Assembly: GCA_965221465.1 (NCBI GenBank) | Contig: OZ244892.1 | Location: 248,001 to 312,000, forward strand | Direction of reading: 5' to 3' | Length of the DNA stretch: 64,000 bases | From: Azophilus sp965221465 | Lineage (GTDB): Bacteria > Pseudomonadota > Gammaproteobacteria > Pseudomonadales > Azotimanducaceae | Shown: positions 51,606 through 59,608 of the stretch, piece by piece | Layout: each line of letters opens with the position of its first letter | How positions within the stretch are numbered: position 1 is the stretch's first letter | Translations under genes and position numbers: made by a program | The notes under the pieces: generated by a model | Told to the model about the DNA's origin: nothing | Seen by the model: only the letters and a program-made list of their open reading frames with translations | Database searches by the model: none

Positions 51606-52499
51606 TCAGTCTTCCCGGGTGAACCCGGCCTGAATCCAGCGCAGGTTGATGCCGATGCGGCCGGCAAGGGGCTCCGACCAGGCGTAGCTGAGAGTCTTGT
51701 CGGTCGTCAGGTCGACGATGCCGAGCTTGAGTACGGCAACGCCCGTGTTCTGATAGGTCAGCCGCGCCAGTTCCACGGCATAACCGGTAGGTTCGCCGGC
51801 ATCCGTAATCGGAAAGATCGTGCCTTCGTCGTGCAGGCGCAGGTTCCTTAGCAGGATGAAGTCGTCCGCAGCGGCATCGGGGTCGAGGCGCCGGCGCTGC
51901 AGGCTGACCCAACCGCTGTAGAAGCGCACCCGCCGCGCTGCTGCCATGGTTTCGTTCTCTGCCGAATCATCGCCGTAGTAGAGGTAGTCGGGTGTGATCC
52001 GCCATTGCCGCGGCAGTTCTGCCGGGCAGGCGGTTCCCGCAATGGCTTCCCCCGAGAAGCCTTCTCCTTCCATTTGCCATTGGTAAGCGCACAACGGATC
52101 GGATGCACCGGCGTGGCGGACCTCGATAACGAGAGTTTCGGGCTCCAACCCGGCCAGTTCACCACCTGTCGTCGCCAATGCATCGGCGTCCGTAGCAGGA
52201 AGCTGGCGAGATGACCGGGCGAGGTGCAGTTCCCATGTCGGCTTCTCGACGGACTGCCCAATGCCGGTCGCCAGGGTCAGGCCCGTCTCGCCGGTGCGCT
52301 CGATGCGCCAGTGCCGCCGTTCGATGCCCGCAACGCCGTCCAGATTCCGTTGCCAGACCTGTTCGTGGTTGTTGTACTCACCGGCGAGCAGGCCCAGCAG
52401 ATTCTCTGCCGTTGCACCATGGGCGTGCGGCAACAGGCACGCTGCCGTCAAGGCCAGCGAGCGAGTCAGGCTTTTGGCCAAGATTGCTGCTCGGCCCAT
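51606..52499 (-). CDS. CpcT/CpeT-like exported protein
   Basis: This 297-residue protein has a signal-like start (LTRSLALTAACLLPHAHGA). LLGLLAGEYNNHEQVWQRN, CAYQWQMEGEGFSGEAIAGT and RVRFYSGWVSLQRRRLDPDA give the CpcT/CpeT lipocalin-like pattern, known in cyanobacteria for chromophore attachment but present in many non-photosynthetic bacteria with unknown role. About residues 95-110 (RQLPATDADALATTGGELAG) are encoded by a family A repeat arm, read in frame. The final 60 residues (TYQNTGVAVLKLGIVDLTTD) look extra. The start ATG 52499 overlaps the end of the deacetylase gene by 34 bases; TTG 52481 is possible. Confidence 0.62.
   Translation of the reverse strand: MGRAAILAKSLTRSLALTAACLLPHAHGATAENLLGLLAGEYNNHEQVWQRNLDGVAGIERRHWRIERTGETGLTLATGIGQSVEKPTWELHLARSSRQLPATDADALATTGGELAGLEPETLVIEVRHAGASDPLCAYQWQMEGEGFSGEAIAGTACPAELPRQWRITPDYLYYGDDSAENETMAAARRVRFYSGWVSLQRRRLDPDAAADDFILLRNLRLHDEGTIFPITDAGEPTGYAVELARLTYQNTGVAVLKLGIVDLTTDKTLSYAWSEPLAGRIGINLRWIQAGFTRED
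52174..52221. repeat. Family A right arm inside a coding region
   Basis: The stretch GCCAATGCATCGGCGTCCGT through AGCAGGAAGCTGGCGAGATG matches the right arm of family A at 39541-39595 with several substitutions. It lies in frame in the CpcT-like gene, encoding SSRQLPATDADALA. Free copies translate in that frame as HQLPAADADALALRG. Confidence 0.65.
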
Positions 52500-53407
52500 T
52501 CCGCGCCGATCTCGACCGCCGGGGCCGACCAGGTTCCCGGTTTCGCTGCGATGTGGTCGAGCGCCGATTCCAGCGCCGCGATGCGGTGCGGCTGGCCCAT
52601 CAGCCAGGGATGAATGGATAGCGCCAGCAGGCGACCGTGGCCGGTGCGTTCGGCTTCGGCGAGCAGGTAGTCGCAGGCATCCTTCACCTGATCGGCATAC
52701 TCCCACTCCGAGTGCAGGTTGGCGCCGATGACGAACTGATCGTCGAGTTCCAGCGACAGCGGCATTGCGACTATCGGGCCATTTCGTGTGGCGAAGCGGT
52801 AGGGCATGTCGTCGTTGATCCAGTCGCCCATGTAGCGGATGCCCTCGGCGACCAGAAGGTCCGGCGTGTTGACGCTTTGCGAGCGGGCAGGGCTCAGCCA
52901 GCCCGTCACCGGGGAATCCACCGCTGCGCGCAACGTCGCAAGCGACCGGCCGATCAGTTCCGCTTCCTCGTCGGCCGCCATATCCCCGTGGTGCAGCGTA
53001 TCCATATGCCAGGAACTGGCCACGATCTCGTCGCCGCGCCGGTCCAGGCGCTCGAGCAGTTTGGGGCAGTGCTCGACCAGGGCTGCGTTCACCGACAAGG
53101 TGGGCGCGATGCCCGCGGCGTCCAGCGCCTCGAGGCAACGGAAAAGGCCCACCCGGTTGCCGTAGTCGCGCAGGGTGAAGTGGCGCAGGTCCGGGTAGGG
53201 CGTGCTCATGCCGCCCGGCGGCGCAAAAGGCCTGCCGCTCTGGTCGAGGGGAAAGAACTGCACCGCCAGGTTCACCCAGACCGCCAGCCGGGCGCCGTTG
53301 GGCCAGGTCACGCCGGCACGGCGCGACAGCATCGACCACTCGTAGCGGTCGTGGTCCATGCCGTAGCGGCGCAGCGGATATCGCAGATAGTCGGCGTCGA
53401 GCGGCAT
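52466..53407 (-). CDS. Polysaccharide deacetylase / PuuE-type allantoinase family protein
   Basis: This 313-residue NodB-fold protein reads GVTWPNGARLAVWVNLAVQF at the first strand, then HFTLRDYGNRVGLFRCLEAL and GIAPTLSVNAALVEHCPKLL, and the motif 3-like block GWLSPARSQSVNTPDLLVAE with GIRYMGDWINDDMPYRFATR. These follow PuuE and related amidohydrolase-like deacetylases rather than peptidoglycan deacetylases: the classic metal triad is not obvious. There is no signal peptide, so it acts in the cytoplasm. The ATG follows GGAGAAA. A second copy of the family lies at 53843-54748 on the same strand. Confidence 0.82.
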   Translation of the reverse strand: MPLDADYLRYPLRRYGMDHDRYEWSMLSRRAGVTWPNGARLAVWVNLAVQFFPLDQSGRPFAPPGGMSTPYPDLRHFTLRDYGNRVGLFRCLEALDAAGIAPTLSVNAALVEHCPKLLERLDRRGDEIVASSWHMDTLHHGDMAADEEAELIGRSLATLRAAVDSPVTGWLSPARSQSVNTPDLLVAEGIRYMGDWINDDMPYRFATRNGPIVAMPLSLELDDQFVIGANLHSEWEYADQVKDACDYLLAEAERTGHGRLLALSIHPWLMGQPHRIAALESALDHIAAKPGTWSAPAVEIGAEWAEQQSWPKA

Positions 53408-53452
53408 CTATTTCTCCATTTGGCGAGTCACGTTTGCTGACGAGTCTGCTCC

Positions 53453-53700
53453 GAACCCGGCGCGCCGGGACGAGGACGCGCAAGGAACGTCCGACGACCG
53501 CTGGGAGAGAACCGGTGTGCGGTGCGTGTATGCGGCGCTGTTAGGGCTCGCTCTGGCGCCTATCGTAGCCGTAAGCGCCGCCGCCTGGTGCGCCGCATGC
53601 ACGTACCGTATACCGGTTCTCGGAGCCGGATCGAAGAAACGGTTCCTCACGTTAACGAATTTAATAAAATCAATCACTTGGAAAAAGTGTTCCATGAAAG
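53453..53700. repeat. Family B intergenic repeat, copy 4 (long form)
   Basis: It starts with the palindrome CCCGGCGCGCCGGG (53456-53469), then GACCGCTGGGAGAGAACCGG, CTATCGTAGCCGTAAGC, CGTACCGTATACCGGTTCTC and ends AATCACTTGGAAAAAGTG plus TTCCATGAAAG. It is immediately followed by another copy. It lies upstream of the deacetylase start at 53407. Confidence 0.82.
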
Positions 53701-53826
53701 TTCCCAACCCGGCGCGCCGGGACGCGGACGTGAAAGCAACAAAGGCTCGGCGCCCGATCGAAGCCACGGCTCTCCGCGTCAGTGAGTGCTTTGAAATCAA
53801 TAACTTGAAAATTTGTTCCATGAAAG
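53701..53826. repeat. Family B intergenic repeat, copy 5 (internal deletion), in tandem
   Basis: A second CCCGGCGCGCCGGG (53708-53721) begins this shorter unit, which skips the middle and resumes at CGATCGAAGCCACGGCTCTC, ending AATAACTTGAAAATTTGTTC and CATGAAAG. Its end is almost the same as that of the copy at 51291 rather than of its neighbour. Copies 4 and 5 fill a 435-base gap. Confidence 0.8.
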
Positions 53827-53842
53827 CCGGTGCCTGGCCAGG

Positions 53843-54748
53843 TCAGTCGCGCCTGCTCGCGGCAACGGCCTGGTCGTAGTAGTGCTCGATGTAGTACTCG
53901 GCGATTTCCCTGCCGGTGGTCACCCAGACATCGTCGTGACCCGTGACGTAGGCCAGGGCGTTTTCGAAAGCGCGGATGCGGTGCGGGTGGGCGACCTGAT
54001 AGGGGTGCAGCGGTACGCACATGACCGTGCCGCCGCGCTCGCCTTCCTCGTAGAGACGGTCGAAGGCCTGCTTGATCATCTGCCCGTAGCGACGCGGTTC
54101 GATGCGGTTGACGACATAGACGATGGTGTCGTTCAGTTCCAGCGAGTAGGGCACGGAAACGAACGGCTTGCCGGAGCGCACGTGCACCGGGGTCGGCTGG
54201 TCGTCGTGGAACAGGTCGCAGGTGTAGAGGCCGCCGGCTTCGCTGAAAAGATCGAGGCTGTGCTCGGAGTGGGTCAGCGCCGGCGCCAGGTAGCCGGCGC
54301 AGCGCTGCCCGGTGCGTTCGGCGATGGTGCGCACCGAGTCCTCGATCATGCTGCGTTCCTGGGCCTCGTCCATGCCGTAGACGTAGCGGGTGTTGTAGAT
54401 GCCGTGGCTGAAGAATTCCCAGCCCCGTTCCCGGCACAATTCGATGATTTCCGGGTGATGATCGCAAACCGCCACGGACAGACTGACCGAACCGCGCACG
54501 CCGTAGCGGTCGAGCACCTCGATCATGCGCATGCAGCCGACCCGGTTGCCGTAGTCCCGGGTGCCGTAACCCTGGATATCGGGGACGGGTCGAGGCCAGG
54601 CCTTGCGCTGCGGGTTGGGGGCCGGGTCCAGTTCGTAGAACTCGATGTTGGGCGCCACCCAGAATGCGAGCCTGGCGCCGTTCGGCCAGCGGATGGGCAG
54701 CCGTTCGTCCCAGGGACGATAGTCGTAGAGCGCCAGGTCGTCGCGCAT
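53843..54748 (-). CDS. Polysaccharide deacetylase / PuuE-type allantoinase family protein
   Basis: This 301-residue cytoplasmic NodB-fold protein reads LPIRWPNGARLAFWVAPNIE, GYGTRDYGNRVGCMRMIEVL, VSLSVAVCDHHPEIIELCRE, RGWEFFSHGIYNTRYVYGMD and LAPALTHSEHSLDLFSEAGG, followed by SVPYSLELNDTIVYVVNRIE. This is the PuuE allantoinase pattern (SHG and PALT blocks). It starts ten bases after the isochorismatase-type gene, so the two form an operon. It shares the family with 52466-53407 but the two are well diverged. Ring opening or deacylation of a ureide-like compound is a fair guess. Confidence 0.85.
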   Translation of the reverse strand: MRDDLALYDYRPWDERLPIRWPNGARLAFWVAPNIEFYELDPAPNPQRKAWPRPVPDIQGYGTRDYGNRVGCMRMIEVLDRYGVRGSVSLSVAVCDHHPEIIELCRERGWEFFSHGIYNTRYVYGMDEAQERSMIEDSVRTIAERTGQRCAGYLAPALTHSEHSLDLFSEAGGLYTCDLFHDDQPTPVHVRSGKPFVSVPYSLELNDTIVYVVNRIEPRRYGQMIKQAFDRLYEEGERGGTVMCVPLHPYQVAHPHRIRAFENALAYVTGHDDVWVTTGREIAEYYIEHYYDQAVAASRRD

Positions 54749-54758
54749 TTGGCGCCCG

Positions 54759-55472
54759 TCAGAACGTCACGCCGCGAGCCGCGCGAATCGGCGCGCAGCC
54801 GGGGTGATTCTCGAACCACTCGGCCACCGTCGCGAACGATTCCACATCGGCGTACTTGAGCATGATGTCGCACAGGTTGGCGAAATGGGGAATCTCGTGC
54901 TTGTCGGCCACGCATTCCTCCGGGACGACGGTCCGGTAACCGTGGGACAGCGAGGATACCGCCGTGGCGCGCACGCAACCCGAGGTGCTGCCGCCGGTGA
55001 GGATCACGGTATCCACCTTGTGCCAGACCAGCAGCGACGGAATCGGGCTGTCGTGGAAGACGCTTGCCATGCGTTTGTTGATCACCGCGTCCCGCTCCCG
55101 GTCGATCTCGAGACGCGGGTCGAGTTCCGAGCGCGCCGCCCCTTCCTTGATGTTCTGGAGGGAGTTCTCGGTGTTGGTGCGTGTGCCCCAGACCCCGGCG
55201 TCGTCGGCGTTGTCCATGTAGGCGACGTAGGTCCAGATTACCGGCATGTGGCGTTGGCGCGCCAGAGCCGAGAGCCGATTGATGTAGTCGATCTGATCGG
55301 GATCGGTCTGGTAGGCGGTGGGGAAGCGGTCGAGGTCGGTGTAGGCGCGCTGCAGGTCGATGTTGATGAGGGCCGCCTTTTCGCCGAAGCCGAAGCGGGC
55401 GCGGTTGGGGTTGGCCTTCACTTCGGCCCAGTACTGGCGCGGCGTGAGATCGGACGTTTGCATGACCGGCAT
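54759..55472 (-). CDS. Isochorismatase-family cysteine hydrolase (N-carbamoyl amidase-like)
   Basis: This 237-residue hydrolase has the catalytic triad of the family: Asp39 in ALINIDLQRAYTD, Lys133 in DAVINKRMASVFHDS, and Cys166 in TGGSTSGCVRATAVSSLSHG. Members split N-carbamoylsarcosine, biuret, ureidoacrylate or nicotinamide. Because true isochorismatases lack the Cys, amide or carbamoyl cleavage is more likely here. The start is ATG 55472; ATG 55463 is also in frame. It leads a minus-strand operon with the PuuE-type deacetylase and is divergent from the FAD oxidase across a 16-base palindrome. Confidence 0.88.
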   Translation of the reverse strand: MPVMQTSDLTPRQYWAEVKANPNRARFGFGEKAALINIDLQRAYTDLDRFPTAYQTDPDQIDYINRLSALARQRHMPVIWTYVAYMDNADDAGVWGTRTNTENSLQNIKEGAARSELDPRLEIDRERDAVINKRMASVFHDSPIPSLLVWHKVDTVILTGGSTSGCVRATAVSSLSHGYRTVVPEECVADKHEIPHFANLCDIMLKYADVESFATVAEWFENHPGCAPIRAARGVTF

Positions 55473-55511
55473 GGACGCACCCGGGCTGCGCAGGATTCAC
55501 CGATAAAACCA

Positions 55512-55527
55512 TATTGATATATCAATA
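55512..55527. promoter_or_regulatory. Perfect 16-base palindrome TATTGATATATCAATA
   Basis: TATTGATA and TATCAATA are exact inverted halves between the divergent isochorismatase (start 55472) and FAD oxidase (start 55608) genes. A related site lies at 45995. It is a good operator candidate for the GntR-type regulator encoded at 58775. Confidence 0.6.
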
Positions 55528-55607
55528 GCAACTGAGTGGGTATACTGGCGCCCGGCCCAGTAGGCAGGGCGTCCAGCGGTTGCTCGGCGCGGCATCGGGA
55601 GGCGAGT

Positions 55608-57200
55608 TTGCAGACACACGAACGGGCGGACGAATCCATCCTGAACACGCTGACCGCCCGGTTGGGCGACGGGTCGGTGATTACCGAAGCGGTGGCCTGC
55701 GAGCTTTACGGCCAGGATATTTCGGGGGATTCCCACCCGGTGCTGGCAGTGGTGCGGCCCGCTTCCACCGACGATGTAGTCGGCACTGTGCGCTTCGCCC
55801 GGGAACAGGGCCTCGTCATCGCGCCACGGGGCGGCGGCATGTCCTACAGCAGCGGCTATGTGTGCCCCGGCGGTCGCACCCTGTGCCTCGACATGGCGCG
55901 CATGAACGGCATCGTCGAGGTCAACGCAGAAGACATGTACGTCACGGTGCAGGCGGGGTGCACCTGGGCCCGGTTGCACGACGCCCTGGCCCCCCTGGGG
56001 CTGCGCACACCGTATTGGGGCACGCTCTCCGGCATCAAGGCCACCGTCGGCGGCAGCCTGTCGCAGAACAGCCTGTTCTGGGGCAGCGGCCGGTACGGCA
56101 CGGCAGCCGATTCCGTCATCGGATTCGAAATCGTGCTTGCCGACGGCGAGCGCCTGCGCACTGGTGCGGGCGCGCAAGCCTATGCTTCGCCGTTTTTCCG
56201 CCACTACGGCCCCGATCTGACCGGATTGTTCACCTGCGACTCCGGAGCGCTCGGCATCAAGACCGAAGCAACGCTGAAGCTCGTGCCGGTGGGCGGCGGC
56301 CGGGCTGCCGCAAGCTTCGACTTTCGCTCTCACGGCCCGCTCATCCGGGCCATCTCGGAGGTCTCGAGGCAAGGTCTGGCGGAAGCCTGTTTCGCCTTCG
56401 ACCCGGTCATGCGTTCGCAACGGCTGAAGCGGGAATCGCTGCTTGCCGATGCCAGAGCCCTGGCCAACGTCGTCACCGGCCAGCGGAGTGCGCTGGAGGG
56501 CATCAAGGCCGGGGTCAAGGTGGCGACGGCCGGCCGGCGCTTCATGAAAGACGTGGATTTCTCCGTGCACTTCATGGTCGAGGAGGCCAACCAGGCGGCG
56601 GCGGACGCCTCGTTGCAGGGCATCCGCGCCGTCTGCGAAGGGGAGGGCGGCCGGGAGATCGAGAACAGCATTGCCAGGATCGCCCACGCGAATCCGTTCG
56701 GTCCCTTGAATTCCATGATTGGGCCTGCCGGCGAGCGGTGGCTGCCGGTTCATGGAATGCTCCCGCACAGCAAGGCAATCGCTGCCTACGAGGCGCTCGA
56801 GGCGCTGTTCGCCGACAATCGGGAAGCTCTGGATGCGCACGGCATCCTGCACGGCACCTTGTTCACCTATGCGGAAACCAACTGCTTCGTGCTCGAGCCG
56901 GTGTTCTACTGGCCCGACCGGCTGAACGATCTGCACCGTCACAGCGTCGATGCCGCCGTGCTGCGCAAACTCGATCGATTCCCGGAAGATCTCGATGCGC
57001 GCGCCGTGGTGATGCGATTGCGCGACGAGATCATGGCACTCTTCAAGGCGCTGGGCGCCGTGCATCTGCAGATCGGGCGCCGCTACCTCTACCGCGAGGG
57101 GCTGGAGAATGTTCCACGCCGCCTCGTTGCCGATTTGAAACACCTGCTCGACCCTGAGGGACGCATCAACCCCGGCGCGCTCGGTCTGCCCGCGCCTTGA
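55608..57200 (+). CDS. FAD-linked oxidase (VAO/PCMH family)
   Basis: This 530-residue flavoenzyme has the PCMH FAD-binding domain at about 40-220: VVRPASTDDVVGTVRFAREQ, IAPRGGGMSYSSGYVCPGG, VTVQAGCTWARLHDALAPLG and IKATVGGSLSQNSLFWGSGR. The C-terminal FAD-oxidase domain ends LKHLLDPEGRINPGALGL, the standard family ending. The start is TTG at 55608, with GGGAGG at a good distance. The stop overlaps the next gene's TTG as TTGA. Relatives oxidise hydroxy acids, alkylphenols or hydroxy-phytol type alcohols. It is part of the gene set with the GntR regulator. Confidence 0.88.
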   Translation: MQTHERADESILNTLTARLGDGSVITEAVACELYGQDISGDSHPVLAVVRPASTDDVVGTVRFAREQGLVIAPRGGGMSYSSGYVCPGGRTLCLDMARMNGIVEVNAEDMYVTVQAGCTWARLHDALAPLGLRTPYWGTLSGIKATVGGSLSQNSLFWGSGRYGTAADSVIGFEIVLADGERLRTGAGAQAYASPFFRHYGPDLTGLFTCDSGALGIKTEATLKLVPVGGGRAAASFDFRSHGPLIRAISEVSRQGLAEACFAFDPVMRSQRLKRESLLADARALANVVTGQRSALEGIKAGVKVATAGRRFMKDVDFSVHFMVEEANQAAADASLQGIRAVCEGEGGREIENSIARIAHANPFGPLNSMIGPAGERWLPVHGMLPHSKAIAAYEALEALFADNREALDAHGILHGTLFTYAETNCFVLEPVFYWPDRLNDLHRHSVDAAVLRKLDRFPEDLDARAVVMRLRDEIMALFKALGAVHLQIGRRYLYREGLENVPRRLVADLKHLLDPEGRINPGALGLPAP

Positions 57201-58648
57201 ACGCCTCGCCGGTCATGCAGTCGAGCGCCCGGCTGATGCTGGGCGGCCGCGCCGTGACGCTTCACTACCGCATCGCCGGAGAGGGGCCGCCGCTGTTCCT
57301 GCTGCATCCCTCGCCGTTCAGTTCCGCGTTCATGGCGCCGCTGATGCAGCGTCTCCGCGGCCGGGCAACGCTCATTGCGCCGGATACGCCGGGATTCGGG
57401 GAATCCGATGCCATCGTCGACGGCGATGCGGGCGGAACGCCGGGGCTTAAGCCCTATGTGGACGCCATGATCGCTCTGCGCCGTGCGCTCGGTCTCGAGC
57501 GCGTCGCCGTCTACGGGTCGGCCACCGGCGCCCAGATCGCCATCGAGTGGGCCAAGGCGGACGCTGAATCCGTGTGCGGCCTGGTGCTCGACAACGCCGC
57601 CAGTTTCACCGATGCGGAACGGGCGACCATCATGGACGGGTACTTTCCCGACCTGACCCCCGCCGCAGCCGGCAGCCACCTGGCGCGCGCCTGGCAGGCT
57701 GCCCACGATGCAACCCTGTTCTTCCCCTGGCAGCGGCCGGCAAGCGCCCACCGCATTGCCGAGCGGCTCGGCAGTGCGGCGGCAATGGACTTCGGCGCAC
57801 GCGCCTATCTGGCGGCGGGCCCGGGTTACGAAGTCGCCTACCGGGCGGCCTTCGGCAACGAACGGGCCGAGCGCGTGCAGCCGATCGAGGCGCCGCTGGT
57901 CGTCCTGCGCTGGCAGGGCAGCATTCTGAAACCTTGGATGGATCGCTTCGACGATCTGGATTGGGGCGACAACGTCGTCATGGCGCATTGCGGGCCGGAG
58001 GTGGAGGAACGCTGGTCCTGTCTGGAAGCCAATCTCGATCGGGTGCTTCCGGCGGAAACAACGGCTGCCGGGCAGCTATGCCTGGATACCGGCGCCATCC
58101 GCTATGCCGATGCGGATTTCGGCCAGATCCGTTATCGGGTTGGCGATACCGAGCGACCGGTGGGAATCGTCCTGCACGGACCGGGGGGATCGTCCGACCT
58201 CGCCGATGACGCAATGGGCCGCGGCTGGATACCGGTCGATCTGCCGGGTCACGGCGGTTCGGCAGAACCTCGGGAACTCTCCGTCGATCACTGTGTGCAG
58301 GCGGTGACGCGCGTCATGGAACGCCTCGGATTGAAGCAGTTGCAGGTAGCCGGAATCGGCGTCAGCGAACGCCTCGCGCGCCAGGTGGCAGCGCGGCATC
58401 GGGGCGTCGAATGCACGAGCAGTTCGGAGCCCTGGATCGCCGGCGCGTTGCCGGACCTCGAGGCGGAGACGTCGGGCGCGCACCTGTGGCGCGGCTGGTA
58501 CTGGTTGCGCGCACAGTATCTGGAGCGCGGCGAAAACCCGCCGCCACCGGCCCGCCTGACCCGCATGCTGTTGGCGTTACTCGACTCCCGTTCCGCCTAC
58601 TGTGCGCTCGAACCGGCGCTGGATGCTTCCGGCAGCGCGGGCGGCTAA
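57197..58648 (+). CDS. Tandem alpha/beta-hydrolase-fold protein without visible nucleophiles
   Basis: This 483-residue protein contains two alpha/beta-hydrolase units, about 10-290 and 300-475. Unit 1 has PPLFLLHPSPFSSAFMAPLM and LIAPDTPGFGESDAIVDGD; unit 2 has GIVLHGPGGSSDLADDAMGR and WIPVDLPGHGGSAEP. The nucleophile elbow (G-x-Ser-x-G) is changed in both: YGSATGA in unit 1 puts Ala109 at the Ser place, and VAGIGVSERL in unit 2 has no Ser there. It may be a non-hydrolytic enzyme or binding protein. The start TTG 57197 overlaps the oxidase stop; ATG 57215 is an alternative. Confidence 0.75.
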   Translation: MNASPVMQSSARLMLGGRAVTLHYRIAGEGPPLFLLHPSPFSSAFMAPLMQRLRGRATLIAPDTPGFGESDAIVDGDAGGTPGLKPYVDAMIALRRALGLERVAVYGSATGAQIAIEWAKADAESVCGLVLDNAASFTDAERATIMDGYFPDLTPAAAGSHLARAWQAAHDATLFFPWQRPASAHRIAERLGSAAAMDFGARAYLAAGPGYEVAYRAAFGNERAERVQPIEAPLVVLRWQGSILKPWMDRFDDLDWGDNVVMAHCGPEVEERWSCLEANLDRVLPAETTAAGQLCLDTGAIRYADADFGQIRYRVGDTERPVGIVLHGPGGSSDLADDAMGRGWIPVDLPGHGGSAEPRELSVDHCVQAVTRVMERLGLKQLQVAGIGVSERLARQVAARHRGVECTSSSEPWIAGALPDLEAETSGAHLWRGWYWLRAQYLERGENPPPPARLTRMLLALLDSRSAYCALEPALDASGSAGG

Positions 58649-58774
58649 ACTGCATGCAGTCGTTGCACGAGTCGTCGAGACAACGCGAACGCGACTCGCC
58701 CTCGGCAGCTTTGCGCCCTCTGAAAGGCAGCGTATTTGTGACACAGCACACCGGACCAGGGACAGGCGGCGCCG

Positions 58775-59557
58775 ATGGGTAGCATCGGTGAATTGTTCAC
58801 GCCGATGGAACTCGGCTCGCTGCGCACCGACGGGCCCATCCCGCTGTACCATCAGCTCTACCAGCTGCTCAAGCGCCGCATCCTCTCCGGCACCCTGGCG
58901 TTCGGCGCCAAGCTGCCGACCGAAGCGGAACTGGCTCAGGGCTTCGGCGTTTCCCGGGTCACCGCCAAGCGGGTCATGGATCTGCTCGCCGCCGATGCTC
59001 TTATCAAGCGGCAGCGCGGCCGGGGCAGCCACGTGGTCTTCGAGTCGTCCGTCTCCGAGGTGGAAGCGCCACTGGTCGGCATGCTGGAGAAGCTCGCCAG
59101 CATGTCCAGGACAACGACGGTCAAGGTGCTGCATATCGAAAGGCGCCTGCCGCCGCCGAGCGTGGTCGACGATCTGCGCATGCCCGTCGACGAGGAAGTG
59201 CACTACGTCACCCGGGTGCGCTTCAGTGACGATCGGGTGCCCTTTGCCTACTACGAGAGCTGGACCCGGGGCATCGGCAAGGGTTTCACGGCCGCCAACA
59301 TCGAGCGGCGCACCCGGTTCGACATCATGGCCGAGAACGGCCACTGCATCAGCCGCATCGAGCAGTACCTGAGCGCTTCCGCAGCGACGCCGCCGGTGGC
59401 CGAACAGTTGCAGTTGGTTCCCGGCGACCCGGTGCTCACCCTCGTGCGCCACTCTTTCGACGATAACGGCGATGTGGTCGATCTGCTGCACTGTCAGTAC
59501 CACCCGGACCGCTTCCACTACCGGATGAACCTCAGCATGGAGGACTACGCCGGGTAG
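58775..59557 (+). CDS. GntR-family transcriptional regulator, HutC subfamily
   Basis: This 260-residue DNA-binding protein has the winged helix at about 20-90 (PLYHQLYQLLKRRILSGTLA, KLPTEAELAQGFGVSRVTAK, RVMDLLAADALIKRQRGRGS) and a UTRA ligand domain at about 110-250 (VDEEVHYVTRVRFSDDRVPF, SYxRG-like YESWTRGIG, VPGDPVLTLVRHSFDDNG). HutC members sense small effectors such as sugars, amino acids or urocanate and mostly repress. It is on the same strand after the oxidase/hydrolase pair, so it probably controls that set. The palindromes at 55512 and 60582 are candidate operators. Confidence 0.92.
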   Translation: MGSIGELFTPMELGSLRTDGPIPLYHQLYQLLKRRILSGTLAFGAKLPTEAELAQGFGVSRVTAKRVMDLLAADALIKRQRGRGSHVVFESSVSEVEAPLVGMLEKLASMSRTTTVKVLHIERRLPPPSVVDDLRMPVDEEVHYVTRVRFSDDRVPFAYYESWTRGIGKGFTAANIERRTRFDIMAENGHCISRIEQYLSASAATPPVAEQLQLVPGDPVLTLVRHSFDDNGDVVDLLHCQYHPDRFHYRMNLSMEDYAG

Positions 59558-59608
59558 CCGACTGCACTGATCCGCAGAGCGAATTGCGCCCTTGCCAATC
59601 TCGACGCT

